Shown here in pieces: positions 42,048 through 50,253 of a DNA stretch of 54,762 nucleotides. Source of the DNA: a bacterium (GTDB lineage: Bacteria > UBA9089 > JASEGY01). Position 1 is the first letter of the stretch, and every line of letters begins with the position of its first letter. A model generated the notes under the pieces. The model was given only the letters and a program-made list of their open reading frames with translations, did no database searches and was not told the origin of the DNA. Location: NCBI GenBank assembly GCA_040753085.1, contig JBFMHI010000006.1:1-54762 (forward strand). Reading direction: 5' to 3'. Both the position numbers and the translations under genes were made by a program.

Positions 42048-42088
42048 GACCTATTACCATCGGGAGGTAAACCCTCTGATAATAGGTC
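42048..42088 (-). terminator. Terminator-like hairpin 2 upstream of the giant gene
   Basis: GACCTATTA pairs perfectly with TAATAGGTC around an inner GAGG/CCTC stem; on the minus strand six T follow. It may end the epimerase transcript (360 bases past that stop), or act in a long leader starting near a TTGACA box at 42262-42267. The rest of 40881-42453 is repeats and A/T-rich spacer without genes. Confidence 0.7.
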
Positions 42089-42453
42089 CCTTTCTTACCT
42101 ACCTAAAATTCAGACTACCTTCCTTGGTTATTTGCTTTGATTATGCTTTAATTAAACTGGCTTATATCTACGATTTTTACTATGTTGTCTATAGTCTAAA
42201 TCTCTTTTTTCTGACTACTATATTTCAACTATGAAGTCAGGTTAACACATTTCCTTTGAAATGTCAAGAAAAATCTTTAAAAAAATGAAAAAAAAATTTA
42301 ACTGGGGGTGGTTGTGAACCAAGTCTATATTTTGTAAGTAGTTGTGACGGTAAAAAAATTATTAGTCAGTTATCCGCTGTCCGTGGTGAAAAGACCAAAC
42401 TCAGCACCCACTCACGGATGACTGACCACGGACAACTGACTAATGACCAATCT

Positions 42454-43578
42454 TTATTTCACCAACCCTTTTTTATTTAGCTCGCTCCTGGCGTGTTCAA
42501 AGATATCTACGGCTGTCTGATTTTTAACCCATCGGGTTAAATCGGCTACCCCTTCTTCAAAAGGCACTTTAGGCTCAAAGCCCAAGCCTTGAATTTTTGT
42601 AATATCAGCATAACAGTGCCGAATATCTCCCTCTCGAAATTTAGAGGTTATCTCGGGCCTTAAGTCGGTGCGATTAAGGTCTTTTAGCAGGATATTAGCC
42701 ATATCTAACACCGTCAACCTTCTACCGGTCCCCACATTAAGTATCTCAAAATTGGCTTTTTCAGCCTCCATAGCCAGGAGATTAGCGGCGACTATGTCAC
42801 TCACATGAATAAAATCTCTGCTCTGTAGACCATCCTCAAAAATGACCGGTGGATGGCCGTTGAGTATCCTGGAAGAAAAAATGGCGGCCACCCCGGTATA
42901 GGGATTAGATAGGGCCTGCCGGGGACCGTAGACATTAAAATAACGAAGGGCGACAGTAGGAATATTATAAGCTCGCCCCAGGATTAGGCTTAGTTCCTCC
43001 TGGTCCTTTTTGGAGATGGCATAAACCGAGGTGGGATAGAGGGGTTTAGCTTCAGTAGTGGGGATGGCTTCCACTACGCCTTCGCACTCAGGGCATTGCA
43101 TCTCCCAGGCTTTTTTCTTTAATTGGTCTTTCGTTCTCAACTTTGGATAGACCACTCCACAACGGTCACATTGATATTCTCCTTCACCATAATTTGACAT
43201 AGAAGAGGCAATCAAAACCTTTCTTACCGAGTTGGATTCATTAACCAAAATATCCCAGAGGATAGCTGTGCCCAGGGTGTTAGCTTCCATATAGTGCTGG
43301 ATTTCATACATCGACTGGCCGACTCCGACTGCCGCCGCCTCATGGAAAATGATTTCGCACCCTTCGATAGCTTGTAATAACGCCCGGCGATCTCGCACAT
43401 CTCCTCTGATGAATTCGGCTTCAGGGTTCAGATATTCCGGCAATTTCTGTTCAGGGCCATGAACTTGAGGGTCAAGGTTATCAAATATCCTGACCTGATG
43501 TCCCGTCCCTATAAGAGCATCAACCAAATGAGAACCAATAAAGCCTGCCCCGCCAGTAACAAGAATCTTACAACTCAT
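42454..43578 (-). CDS. NAD-dependent nucleotide-sugar epimerase with zinc-ribbon insertion
   Basis: A ~374-residue short-chain epimerase/dehydratase. VTGGAGFIGSHLVDALI is the Rossmann NAD site; SSMSNYG and YAISKKDQEE give the catalytic Ser and Tyr-x3-Lys; YFNVYGPRQALSNPYTG and GLQSRDFIHVSDIVAANLLA are substrate-site phrases. An insert of ~40 residues with CDRCG and CPEC looks like a zinc ribbon, as in some dTDP-rhamnose or UDP-glucose 4-epimerases. It likely supplies a sugar nucleotide for surface glycans. GGAGG six bases before the ATG decides the start over an in-frame TTG two codons earlier. The exact substrate cannot be told from sequence. Confidence 0.85.
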   Translation of the reverse strand: MSCKILVTGGAGFIGSHLVDALIGTGHQVRIFDNLDPQVHGPEQKLPEYLNPEAEFIRGDVRDRRALLQAIEGCEIIFHEAAAVGVGQSMYEIQHYMEANTLGTAILWDILVNESNSVRKVLIASSMSNYGEGEYQCDRCGVVYPKLRTKDQLKKKAWEMQCPECEGVVEAIPTTEAKPLYPTSVYAISKKDQEELSLILGRAYNIPTVALRYFNVYGPRQALSNPYTGVAAIFSSRILNGHPPVIFEDGLQSRDFIHVSDIVAANLLAMEAEKANFEILNVGTGRRLTVLDMANILLKDLNRTDLRPEITSKFREGDIRHCYADITKIQGLGFEPKVPFEEGVADLTRWVKNQTAVDIFEHARSELNKKGLVK

Positions 43579-43659
43579 CTCCAACCTCCCCCTTTAGATT
43601 TCGGAATTCGGATGGCGGATTTCGGATTTTGGTGCCGTGGCTGGTCATTTAATACCACC

Positions 43660-43707
43660 GTAACTACTCAGCCACTAACCTTAGTGGCTTTGTGGCTAAG
43701 TAGTTAC
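43660..43707. mobile_element. Minimal 48-bp palindromic element
   Basis: GTAACTACTCAGCCACTAAC is directly followed by its inverse, ending GTGGCTAAGTAGTTAC. This is the shortest copy of the family and shows what the termini look like without a core. Confidence 0.82.
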
Positions 43708-43734
43708 ATTCCGCCATCCGCCATCTGCCATCGA

Positions 43735-45174
43735 TTAGTTGGCCTCTTTAAAAAGGCGCAACCGATTAAGAATGCTCAGGCCACTATTTATGACCCGCTT
43801 CGCTTCAGGCCAGTCTTTGATAGTCAAGGCGGTTTGAAGCATGTAACCCGGCCTCAGATAAAAACTCCGATAGGCCTTTGCTCTGGCTTGTTCAATGACC
43901 TTCCGGTTGAATTCCGGGGTTTCGATCAGGAAATTACAGGCATCAAAATCTTCCCAGGAATCAAACTTGAGCCAGCCTTTTTTCATACACATATCATACA
44001 AAACTGTCCCCGGATGAGGCACAGCGGTGGCAAACTGAGCTGAATAAGGCTTAATTTCCTTGGCAAACTCAATTGTTTTCTGCCGGGATTCTTCGGTCTC
44101 GCCAGGCAGGCCGAACATAAAGAAGGCCTGAGCCTTTATCCCTAATTTCCTGGCGAGCTTAAAGGCATTTCTCACCTGATCCAGGGTAATTCCCTTTTTC
44201 ATCCGCTTAAGCATCTCCGGGTCACCGGATTCAACCCCAAAGAAGATAGTATGACAGCCAGACTCCTTCATATACCTCAACATTTCTTCGTCTACCGTAA
44301 CCCTGGCCTGACAGAACCATTTCAGGGTTAATCCCTTATTTATCATGAGCTTACATATTTTAATCAACCGCTCTCTATCCTGGACCAAACAATCATCGTC
44401 AAAATAAAGCTCCTCTACCCCAAAATCACCTTTCAGTTGAGCAATCTCTTCTATTACATTCTCCGGGCTTCTAAATCGTGTCTTTCGGCCATATAAGGTG
44501 CGGGGCCAGAGACAGAAGATACAACCATAAGGACAGCCACGTGAACTGATAATAAAGGTAGCATTCTTGCCAGAATAATGGGCCGAAACATAGTTAGGGA
44601 TGCGGACCAGATTTCGATCAGGAAAGGGAATTTCGTCCAAATTTTCGATCAAGGCTCTATTTTCGTTTATCTTGATCCGGCCATTCTCTCGATAGGTTAA
44701 CCCAGGAACCTTGCCCAACCCCCCCTTATTGGCTATGGCCAGAGCCGCATCTCTTACCGTGTAGTCAAATTCACCTCGACAAATACCCCCAACTGATTCA
44801 TGATCTTTCATAATTTGTTCATGAAAGACAGTCGGATGAGAACCCACCAGAAGTATAAAGGTGTTCGGAGATTTTTGTTTGACGGTCCTGGCGGTTAATA
44901 GATCGTAATCAATAGAAGGCGTGGAACACTCCATCACCATCATATCCGGCCTTATCTGTTGAACCCGTTCGGCAAAATCGTCAATGGAAAGCTCCTCCAC
45001 GATTCCGTCGACAAAGACCACATCTATGCCGACCTTCTTAAGAATAGCACAGACATAAGCCAGATAAGTCGGATACTCAATAAACTTATCTTTTCTCCGA
45101 TGCGGCCACCGCACATCTGATCTAAGCCCATAGCCAGGCCCTGGCCAGGGTGGATTGGTTACTAAAACCTTCAT
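43735..45174 (-). CDS. B12-binding-domain radical SAM protein
   Basis: A 479-residue protein. Residues 1-140 form a cobalamin-binding-like Rossmann domain (MKVLVTNPPWPGPGYGLR, YPTYLAYVCAILKKVG, MVMECSTPS). Residues ~195-400 are a radical SAM barrel with CPYGCIFC holding the [4Fe-4S] cysteines, FDDDC and FFGVESGDPEMLKRM. The classical B12-binding DxHxxG motif is not obvious in the N-terminus, so cobalamin use is likely but not certain. Relatives include methyltransferases and ring-forming enzymes of lipid, tetrapyrrole and peptide pathways; no substrate can be assigned. GAGGAGGAT before the ATG. It follows the small TA-like genes and precedes the epimerase. Confidence 0.82.
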   Translation of the reverse strand: MKVLVTNPPWPGPGYGLRSDVRWPHRRKDKFIEYPTYLAYVCAILKKVGIDVVFVDGIVEELSIDDFAERVQQIRPDMMVMECSTPSIDYDLLTARTVKQKSPNTFILLVGSHPTVFHEQIMKDHESVGGICRGEFDYTVRDAALAIANKGGLGKVPGLTYRENGRIKINENRALIENLDEIPFPDRNLVRIPNYVSAHYSGKNATFIISSRGCPYGCIFCLWPRTLYGRKTRFRSPENVIEEIAQLKGDFGVEELYFDDDCLVQDRERLIKICKLMINKGLTLKWFCQARVTVDEEMLRYMKESGCHTIFFGVESGDPEMLKRMKKGITLDQVRNAFKLARKLGIKAQAFFMFGLPGETEESRQKTIEFAKEIKPYSAQFATAVPHPGTVLYDMCMKKGWLKFDSWEDFDACNFLIETPEFNRKVIEQARAKAYRSFYLRPGYMLQTALTIKDWPEAKRVINSGLSILNRLRLFKEAN

Positions 45175-45292
45175 TTCTTATCCTCCTCGTATAATTAATG
45201 GTATTATCAAAATTTTTTTCTTAACTATTTATAGTTAAAGCAGTTATCTACGATTTAGCTTACCTCCCCCTACTTTTTGTTTAATTGCAAGT

Positions 45293-45577
45293 TCAAGGGA
45301 GTAACTGTTTTTCTTTCAGAATCTGCATATATTCTTCGCAACCCAAGGGGCATTCTATTAACTGAGAAAATAGCTTGTTTGTCAGCTTAAGTTGATTAAC
45401 AATTGAAGATTGAGTGCCTTTTCTTAGCTCTCCTTGTCCCTTTGGGATAGTTACTCTCCCTATCTTTTTCCCTTCGTAGACAAACCATCCATTTACCTCT
45501 TTTGTAACCCGAAAGTTTATAGCCAACTTGTTTTCAAGGACGGCTACCACCTCCTGCTTAAGGTAAATTCTACTCAT
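45293..45577 (-). CDS. Small protein partner of the HicB-like gene (possible toxin)
   Basis: A 94-residue protein with VNGWFVYEGKKIGRVTIPKG and GELRKGTQSSIVNQLKLT, then an LIECPLGCEEYMQILKE tail. The 'RVTIPKG...KGT...I..QL' pattern recalls small proteins found beside HicB-like antitoxins, possibly HicA-related, but the HicA Gly-Ser-His motif is missing. Its ATG overlaps, by ATGA, the stop codon of the restored upstream reading frame, supporting a two-gene toxin-antitoxin-like unit. The role as toxin is inference. Confidence 0.6.
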   Translation of the reverse strand: MSRIYLKQEVVAVLENKLAINFRVTKEVNGWFVYEGKKIGRVTIPKGQGELRKGTQSSIVNQLKLTNKLFSQLIECPLGCEEYMQILKEKQLLP

Positions 45578-45931
45578 CTTTCAGCGATTAACTCCTTTAG
45601 GCTAATAAGCCATTTTTTAGGTAGTGGCCCCAGATTGTCAGGATCTTCCTTTAGATCAAAATATAATTCTACTATATTCTCTTAAGTTATTTAAGGCCTC
45701 AGAAACGTTATCGCCAAAACCAACTGTTTCAACGTCGTGATAATGAGCTATATAACCACCTTCATCTTCCGCTACCTGGACTAAGAGGGGTTGCTTTAAA
45801 ATCAATCGCTCGTTTCCTAAGCTCGAGATAAATATATTCTGGGTTTTGAGATCAGAATGGATATCTTCCAGCTTTCTCTCAATAACATTGATATGCTCCA
45901 AAACAATAGCCTGATCAGTTATGACTGGCAT
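45574..45931 (-). pseudogene. HicB-like (UPF0150) antitoxin gene with a frameshift
   Basis: The first part has a helical N-terminus (INVIERKLEDIHSDLKTQN) and a HicB/UPF0150 strand-helix core (LLVQVAEDEGGYIAHYHDV, GFGDNVSEALNNLRE). The frame then ends early after EYSRIIF at 45656. In the next frame the sequence continues sensibly as VELYFDLKEDPDNLGPLPKK and WLISLKELIAER, stopping where the partner gene's ATG begins. Loss of two bases (or gain of one) in the TATAGTAG stretch near 45673-45680 explains this. It could be a true pseudogene, a sequencing or assembly error, or programmed slippage. The start overlaps the membrane-protein gene upstream by 17 bases. Confidence 0.65.
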
Positions 45932-46397
45932 GCTCAATCCTCCTTAACCGTCCTGGGTTTCGGAGAGCCCATTCCACCACCACTATCAGGCCCACCCAGA
46001 GTGGGATAGTATACATACTCGCCTCCGATGAAAAAAGACCGATTTCATACCTTCTTAGAGAAAAGGGGAAAAGTAAAAGATGTTGGGATATAATTCCATA
46101 CTGGAGAAGATCCATCCCCAGGTGTAAGATACTTCCTAACCACAGGCTAATAAAAATTGTTTTACGCTCGTCCTCCTCAAAGAAATAGCTTAACCACAGG
46201 CAGACTAAAGTGATTCCACCAGGGGTATGAAGGGGATGAAACAGCCAATAAAATTTGGATTCAAGCAGAAAGAAAGGAATACGGGTAATAACATCAGGCA
46301 AGATTGTCCCTACCAGGAAGATAATCAAGTATCCTCTCTTCACCAATAATCTATAAATAAGATAAGCTACCCCGCTGTGGGTGACCAGATCAGGCAT
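45915..46397 (-). CDS. Small multi-pass membrane protein, metal-dependent-hydrolase-like (YdjM/YbcI-like)
   Basis: About 160 residues beginning MPDLVTHSGVAYLIYRLL, with four to five hydrophobic segments (IIFLVGTILPDVI, TIFISLWLGSILHLGMDLL). The order MPD...TH...LPD...HP.H...HLGMD resembles the LexA-regulated, membrane-bound putative hydrolases (YdjM-like), in which His and Asp residues bind metal. Function is not established for the family. The ATG at 46397 overlaps the previous gene's end by eight bases; an in-frame TTG at 46427 is less likely. Confidence 0.6.
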   Translation of the reverse strand: MPDLVTHSGVAYLIYRLLVKRGYLIIFLVGTILPDVITRIPFFLLESKFYWLFHPLHTPGGITLVCLWLSYFFEEDERKTIFISLWLGSILHLGMDLLQYGIISQHLLLFPFSLRRYEIGLFSSEASMYTIPLWVGLIVVVEWALRNPGRLRRIEHASHN

Positions 46398-46857
46398 CTT
46401 CAGATTTATTTCGATTTCGTGGGACAAAGACCTTTCGTTTCCAATCGAAGTGGTATTGCTTGAAAAAGAGAATCAGGATCAATAAAAAGGGGGGCAGGGA
46501 AACTACCCGTTTGAGTTGCCGGCCGTGATGGATATGGAAGCGCTTAAGCTCCAGATATCCCTCACGATGAAAGATAGCGGTAAGGCTGAGGTAATCTCCC
46601 TCTTTAAGGCCTGGTATTTGACCCCTTACCGGTATTTCATCTTTCCCATCCTTTAATTGAAAGCCATCTTTCCTTAAAAATTTGACCTTCTTAGTAAAAG
46701 CCACTACCTCTTTTCCGTCAAACCGTTCTGGTTCGGCTAAACCGTCCTGGAACCATGTTTCACATTTAGGACGGGCTTGCCATCCATATAAACAACCCAG
46801 CACGATGAGTCCGCTAAGAAAAGAAATTTTCAACCCTCGATTTTTATTCGAAAACAC
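46390..46857 (-). CDS. Uncharacterised two-TM protein with an OB-like domain
   Basis: About 155 residues from a GTG that starts one base after the glycosyltransferase stop. It has a first membrane segment (ISFLSGLIVLGCLYGW), a ~75-residue beta-rich middle (VVAFTKKVKFLRKDGFQLKD, IPVRGQIPGLKEGDYLSL) of OB-fold character, and a second membrane segment (VVSLPPFLLILILFF) with a basic tail. I do not recognise a family. Tight spacing with the genes on both sides implies one operon. Confidence 0.6.
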   Translation of the reverse strand: MFSNKNRGLKISFLSGLIVLGCLYGWQARPKCETWFQDGLAEPERFDGKEVVAFTKKVKFLRKDGFQLKDGKDEIPVRGQIPGLKEGDYLSLTAIFHREGYLELKRFHIHHGRQLKRVVSLPPFLLILILFFKQYHFDWKRKVFVPRNRNKSEDA

Positions 46858-46858
46858 T

Positions 46859-48049
46859 TTAGTGCTCCAGAGAATCCGCCCTCCGCAATTCCTCATACAC
46901 CTCTTCAAAGTCCTGCATTCTTCTCTCCCAGCCATAATCAGATTCAGTTCGCGCCCTGGCTTTTTCCCCCATTGACTTTCTCAGATCATCGTTTTCCAGT
47001 AACTCAAAAATGCCCTGGATAAAATCACTGTCTACCCCTTGGCTGATGTATATTTCTTCTCCATGAATAAAAGATAGTCCTTCTACCCCTTTTTGGGTGG
47101 AGACAATAGATTTGCCGGAGGCAGCCGCTTCAAATATCTTGATCCTCACGCCTGAGCCCGTAGTAATAGGGACAAGCACAATATCAGAAGCAGCCAGATG
47201 GGCCAATAGATCGGGTCTTTCCAAATAACCAGCAAATATTAAGCCCGGTCTTTGATATTTCTTGAGGTTGTCCCCCCCCTGACCAATAATGATGAATTTT
47301 GCCTCCGGGTATTTTTTAATGACCTGAGGAGATATAGTGTTGGCAATATGTTCCACCGCCTCAATATTGGGTCCGTATTTAAGGTTACCCATAAAAGCCA
47401 AAAGAGGCGTATGAGGCTCAAGTCCGTATTTTATCCTTACTTTTTCCGGGGCGCCCTCCCGACATTTAATATTATCCAGATCAATACACGGACTAATGAC
47501 TTTTAATTTATCTTCTGGGAGGTGATAAAGCCGGCCTAACTGATCTTTATCTACTTCAGATAAAACAATAATCTTGTCAGCCTTCCAACAAGCCAGATGT
47601 TCGACTACCTTTATTATTCGTCCCAATAAAAAATGAATTGGCCCTCCCATCTCTTTGAATTTAAGGTACTCGACATTTTGTTCAATCAGCACCAGAGGGC
47701 GATTAAATATGGTCTTCAAAAATATCCCCGATATAGCCGACCAGAGGGGTTCACATTGAATAAGGTCAGCCTTGAGTTCAAGCATAGCCTGATAAGCCGT
47801 CCATAGATAAAAGGGGTTAAATAAGACAGAGAAAACCCTCAGGCGATCAAAGAAAGAAGAAGGACAATAACTGACCTTAATATTTTCGTTTTTAATATCC
47901 ACTGCTCCACCCTGAGAGTGAAGGTGCGTAATAACAAGGCAGAGTTTATTTCGTTTTGAGGAATACTTAGCATAACTGTAAACTATAGTGCTTCCACCAT
48001 GAACAGGCGGGAATATATCAAAAGGAGCCAGCACCAAGATCTTCTGCAT
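46859..48049 (-). CDS. GT4-type (GT-B fold) glycosyltransferase
   Basis: A 396-residue glycosyltransferase. The N-terminus FDIFPPVHGGSTIVYSYAKY is a GT4 acceptor-site motif; ISPCIDLDNIK, LLAFMGNLKYGPNIEAV, EAKFIIIGQGG and GVRIKIFEAAASGKSIVSTQ (the EX7E-like sugar-nucleotide motif) follow. It transfers a sugar from a nucleotide donor to a glycan or lipid on the cytoplasmic face; specificity is unknown. It is the first gene behind the promoter and leader hairpin at 48146-48243. Confidence 0.86.
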   Translation of the reverse strand: MQKILVLAPFDIFPPVHGGSTIVYSYAKYSSKRNKLCLVITHLHSQGGAVDIKNENIKVSYCPSSFFDRLRVFSVLFNPFYLWTAYQAMLELKADLIQCEPLWSAISGIFLKTIFNRPLVLIEQNVEYLKFKEMGGPIHFLLGRIIKVVEHLACWKADKIIVLSEVDKDQLGRLYHLPEDKLKVISPCIDLDNIKCREGAPEKVRIKYGLEPHTPLLAFMGNLKYGPNIEAVEHIANTISPQVIKKYPEAKFIIIGQGGDNLKKYQRPGLIFAGYLERPDLLAHLAASDIVLVPITTGSGVRIKIFEAAASGKSIVSTQKGVEGLSFIHGEEIYISQGVDSDFIQGIFELLENDDLRKSMGEKARARTESDYGWERRMQDFEEVYEELRRADSLEH

Positions 48050-48145
48050 ATCTTATAATGGGTATCTGGTGTCTGGTTGTTTGGTGGATAATAAAAGCCG
48101 ATTAGACTACCCGAGACTACCCATAACCAGCCACCCATAAAAAAT

Positions 48146-48186
48146 AGCCCGTCTCCTGGCCTTAACTGACCGTCCTGAAACGGGCT
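48146..48186 (-). terminator. Leader hairpin/attenuator-like terminator before the glycosyltransferase operon
   Basis: On the minus strand AGCCCGTTTC-type sequence pairs with GAGACGGGCT, a ten-bp stem with one G-U, followed by ATTTTTT. It begins only ~20-25 bases after the predicted transcript start and ~100 bases before the ATG, so unless overridden it would stop transcription of the operon. Confidence 0.62.
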
Positions 48187-48214
48187 CTAATAAGTTTCCT
48201 ACCGTTATATATAT

Positions 48215-48243
48215 ATTTTATCACAAAATTCTTTTCCTGTCAA
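48215..48243 (-). promoter_or_regulatory. Sigma-70 promoter of the glycosyltransferase operon
   Basis: Minus strand: TTGACA (48243-48238), 17-bp spacer, TAAAAT (48220-48215). It is back to back with the speD promoter, the two -35 boxes being 11 bp apart. Confidence 0.75.
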
Positions 48244-48254
48244 ACATATTTTTC

Positions 48255-48283
48255 TTGACAAGAGGGGATATTATGAGTATATT
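48255..48283 (+). promoter_or_regulatory. Sigma-70 promoter of speD
   Basis: TTGACA at 48255-48260, 17-bp spacer, TATATT at 48278-48283. The leader to the ATG at 48370 is about 80 bases and ends in TAAGGAGGA. Confidence 0.75.
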
Positions 48284-48369
48284 AACATTTAATAAAAAAG
48301 AAGGCCTTTGGTTAAATCCACGCAGGGGGTGGTGGTGTAATTCTATCGACTTAAGGAGGATAGACTCGG

Positions 48370-48798
48370 ATGTCTGTTTTGGGCCCACATCTTACGATTG
48401 ATGGTTATGATTGTCCTCGTTCCAAGCTGGAGGACCTCGAACTTATTTATCAAGTTTTGGATGAATTTCCAGCCAAAATAGGGATGACCAAGATTATGCC
48501 TCCTTATGTTTTTCGGTACTATGGTAAGATCCCTGAAAAGTGGGGACTTTCTGGTTTTGTTCTCATTGCGGAAAGCCATATTAGCATTCATACTTTTCCG
48601 GAAGGTAAATTTTTGAGTGTGGATATATTTTCCTGCACTCGATTTAATCCGGAGGAAGCGACTTCTTTTATTAAGGAAACCTTTGGGATTAAGCGTCTGG
48701 AGACGAACCTTATAGAGCGGGGTCGTGATTATCCTTTTGATCTAACAAAGGCTCAGATAATTAATTTAGAAGAACGAAGGGCGATAGCATCCAAGTAA
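48370..48798 (+). CDS. speD: S-adenosylmethionine decarboxylase proenzyme
   Basis: A 142-residue prokaryotic SpeD. Self-cleavage between Glu68 and Ser69 in IAESHISIHTFPE would turn Ser69 into the pyruvoyl cofactor; DIFSCTRFNPEEA carries the conserved Cys. The product, decarboxylated SAM, donates aminopropyl groups for spermidine-type polyamines. TAAGGAGGA ten bases before the ATG is a strong ribosome site. The agmatinase-like gene follows after 85 bases; no aminopropyltransferase (speE) lies nearby. Confidence 0.94.
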   Translation: MSVLGPHLTIDGYDCPRSKLEDLELIYQVLDEFPAKIGMTKIMPPYVFRYYGKIPEKWGLSGFVLIAESHISIHTFPEGKFLSVDIFSCTRFNPEEATSFIKETFGIKRLETNLIERGRDYPFDLTKAQIINLEERRAIASK

Positions 48799-48883
48799 CT
48801 GTTTAGGTAAGGGGTGATCAGTGATCGGTAATCAATTACTGCTTCCCCCTCACCGATTACCGATTTCATTATTTCATTAATTA

Positions 48884-49756
48884 ATGGCGTGTCAACTTCC
48901 GTATAACTTTGGGGCTCTACCGAAACAGTTTTCCTCTTATGAGACTTCGAGGGTGGTGATTCTCCCTGTTCCTTATGATCAAACGACTTCTTACCTGGCA
49001 GGGACAAGAGATGGTCCCAGGGCTATCATAACGGCTTCAAGAAACCTGGAGTTATTTGATGAAGAACTGGAGAGGGAAACTTACCAGGCAGGTATTGCTA
49101 CCTTGGATGAACTTATTCCGATAATAAGTGGGCCGCCGGCAATGATCAAGGTAGTAGAAGAAGAGGTTGATGGCCACCTAAAGGCGGGAAAATTCCTGGT
49201 AATGATTGGGGGAGAACATTCCATTACTTTAGGCGCCGTTCGGGCCTTTAAAAAGCGATATGATGATTTATCGGTTCTCTTTTTAGATGCCCACGCTGAT
49301 CTTAGAGATAATTACCAGGGCACTCCATACAGCCACGCTTGTGTGGGAAGAAGGATTAGGGAAGAAGGCGTTTTTCTTATTCAGGCCGGTCTTAGAAGTT
49401 TATCTAAAGAAGAAGCGGATTACATCAGCCGGTCGGGGATAGAAACCTATCGGGCAAGAATGATGATGGAACGCTCTTCCTGGGTAAATCAACTGATTGA
49501 CGCTCTTTCAGGGCGGGTTTATTTGAGCATTGATTTAGATATCCTGGATCCTTCTGTTATGCCAGCGGTGGGGACACCGGAGCCAGGAGGTCTTTCCTGG
49601 TATCAACTTATTGATTTAGTCAGAGATGTAGCCTGCCGCCGTGAAATAGTTGGATTAGATGTAATGGAGTTATGTCCCCAACCAGGGGATATTTCTCCGG
49701 ATTTCCTGGCGGCTAAATTAGTTTATCGGGTGTTAGGATATAGCCTTTGTCCCTAA
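48884..49756 (+). CDS. speB: Agmatinase-family ureohydrolase
   Basis: A 290-residue ureohydrolase with all manganese-site motifs: GGEHSITLG near 108, LDAHADLRD near 135, SHACVGRR near 149 and SIDLDILDPSVMP near 214. It splits urea from agmatine or from an aminopropyl- or carboxyaminopropyl-agmatine, giving putrescine or spermidine. Position after speD supports a polyamine role. The real substrate (agmatine or an aminopropylated form) cannot be read from sequence. No Shine-Dalgarno sequence is clear before the ATG. Confidence 0.9.
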   Translation: MACQLPYNFGALPKQFSSYETSRVVILPVPYDQTTSYLAGTRDGPRAIITASRNLELFDEELERETYQAGIATLDELIPIISGPPAMIKVVEEEVDGHLKAGKFLVMIGGEHSITLGAVRAFKKRYDDLSVLFLDAHADLRDNYQGTPYSHACVGRRIREEGVFLIQAGLRSLSKEEADYISRSGIETYRARMMMERSSWVNQLIDALSGRVYLSIDLDILDPSVMPAVGTPEPGGLSWYQLIDLVRDVACRREIVGLDVMELCPQPGDISPDFLAAKLVYRVLGYSLCP

Positions 49757-49881
49757 AAGCCTTCAGCCTATTCACCTGATCAGCCTTCAGTCTATCCACT
49801 AATTTGAGAGGAGGTGATAGAGAGAAAAATAGGGGAAGATAAGGAGTTATATATTACCAAAACCATAAAGGAGGTGAAACG

Positions 49882-50127
49882 ATGAAACGTTTCATATTAG
49901 GGATAGGTCTTTTTTTCCTGGTGGGTGTGTTGATTAGCTGCACGCCTAAGCCTGAAGAAACTGCCGCCCCTGAAGAACAGGCCATAGAGGAGACTACTCC
50001 GGCCGTAGAGGAGGCCCCGGCCGTAGAGGAGGCCCCGGCCGTAGAGGAAGCCCCGGCAGGGGAAGTGGAACATGCCCCTGAGGGTGGTGAGATGGGAGCC
50101 CAACCAACAGAAAAAGCCCCCGAATAA
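49882..50127 (+). CDS. Small repeat-containing lipoprotein
   Basis: An 81-residue predicted lipoprotein: signal segment MKRFILGIGLFFLVGVLISC with lipobox LISC (lipid-modified Cys20), then a highly acidic, Pro/Ala/Glu-rich tail containing three VEEAPA units encoded by an 18-bp repeat. There is no recognisable domain; such tails are usually extended spacers. AAAGGAGGTGAAACG gives a strong ribosome site. Confidence 0.8.
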   Translation: MKRFILGIGLFFLVGVLISCTPKPEETAAPEEQAIEETTPAVEEAPAVEEAPAVEEAPAGEVEHAPEGGEMGAQPTEKAPE

Positions 50128-50206
50128 TCTGCCCTTCAGGTAAACTTCAAGTAACACAGACTTCCAGTCTATGAAAATCACAGGCAGGATGCCTGTGTCA
50201 CCCATA

Positions 50207-50248
50207 AAAAAGGGAGGAAGAAAGGTTACCCCTTTCTACTCCCTTTTT
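50207..50248. terminator. Bidirectional intrinsic terminator
   Basis: AAAAAGGGAG pairs with CTCCCTTTTT, enclosing a smaller AAAGG/CCTTT stem. T-runs exist on both strands, fitting its place between the convergent lipoprotein and histidine kinase genes. Confidence 0.8.
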
Positions 50249-50253
50249 GAGTT

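Noticed and set aside
48146-48186. B12-box-like string GCCAGGAGAC in the glycosyltransferase leader, suggesting a cobalamin riboswitch.
   Set aside because: The predicted transcript starts only ~20-25 bases before the hairpin, far too short for a cobalamin riboswitch, and none of the other conserved segments are visible.
49814-49885. A 23-codon GTG frame whose TGA overlaps the lipoprotein ATG, a possible leader peptide.
   Set aside because: The GTG directly touches the GGAGG that would have to serve it, leaving no spacing, and codon content is not convincing.
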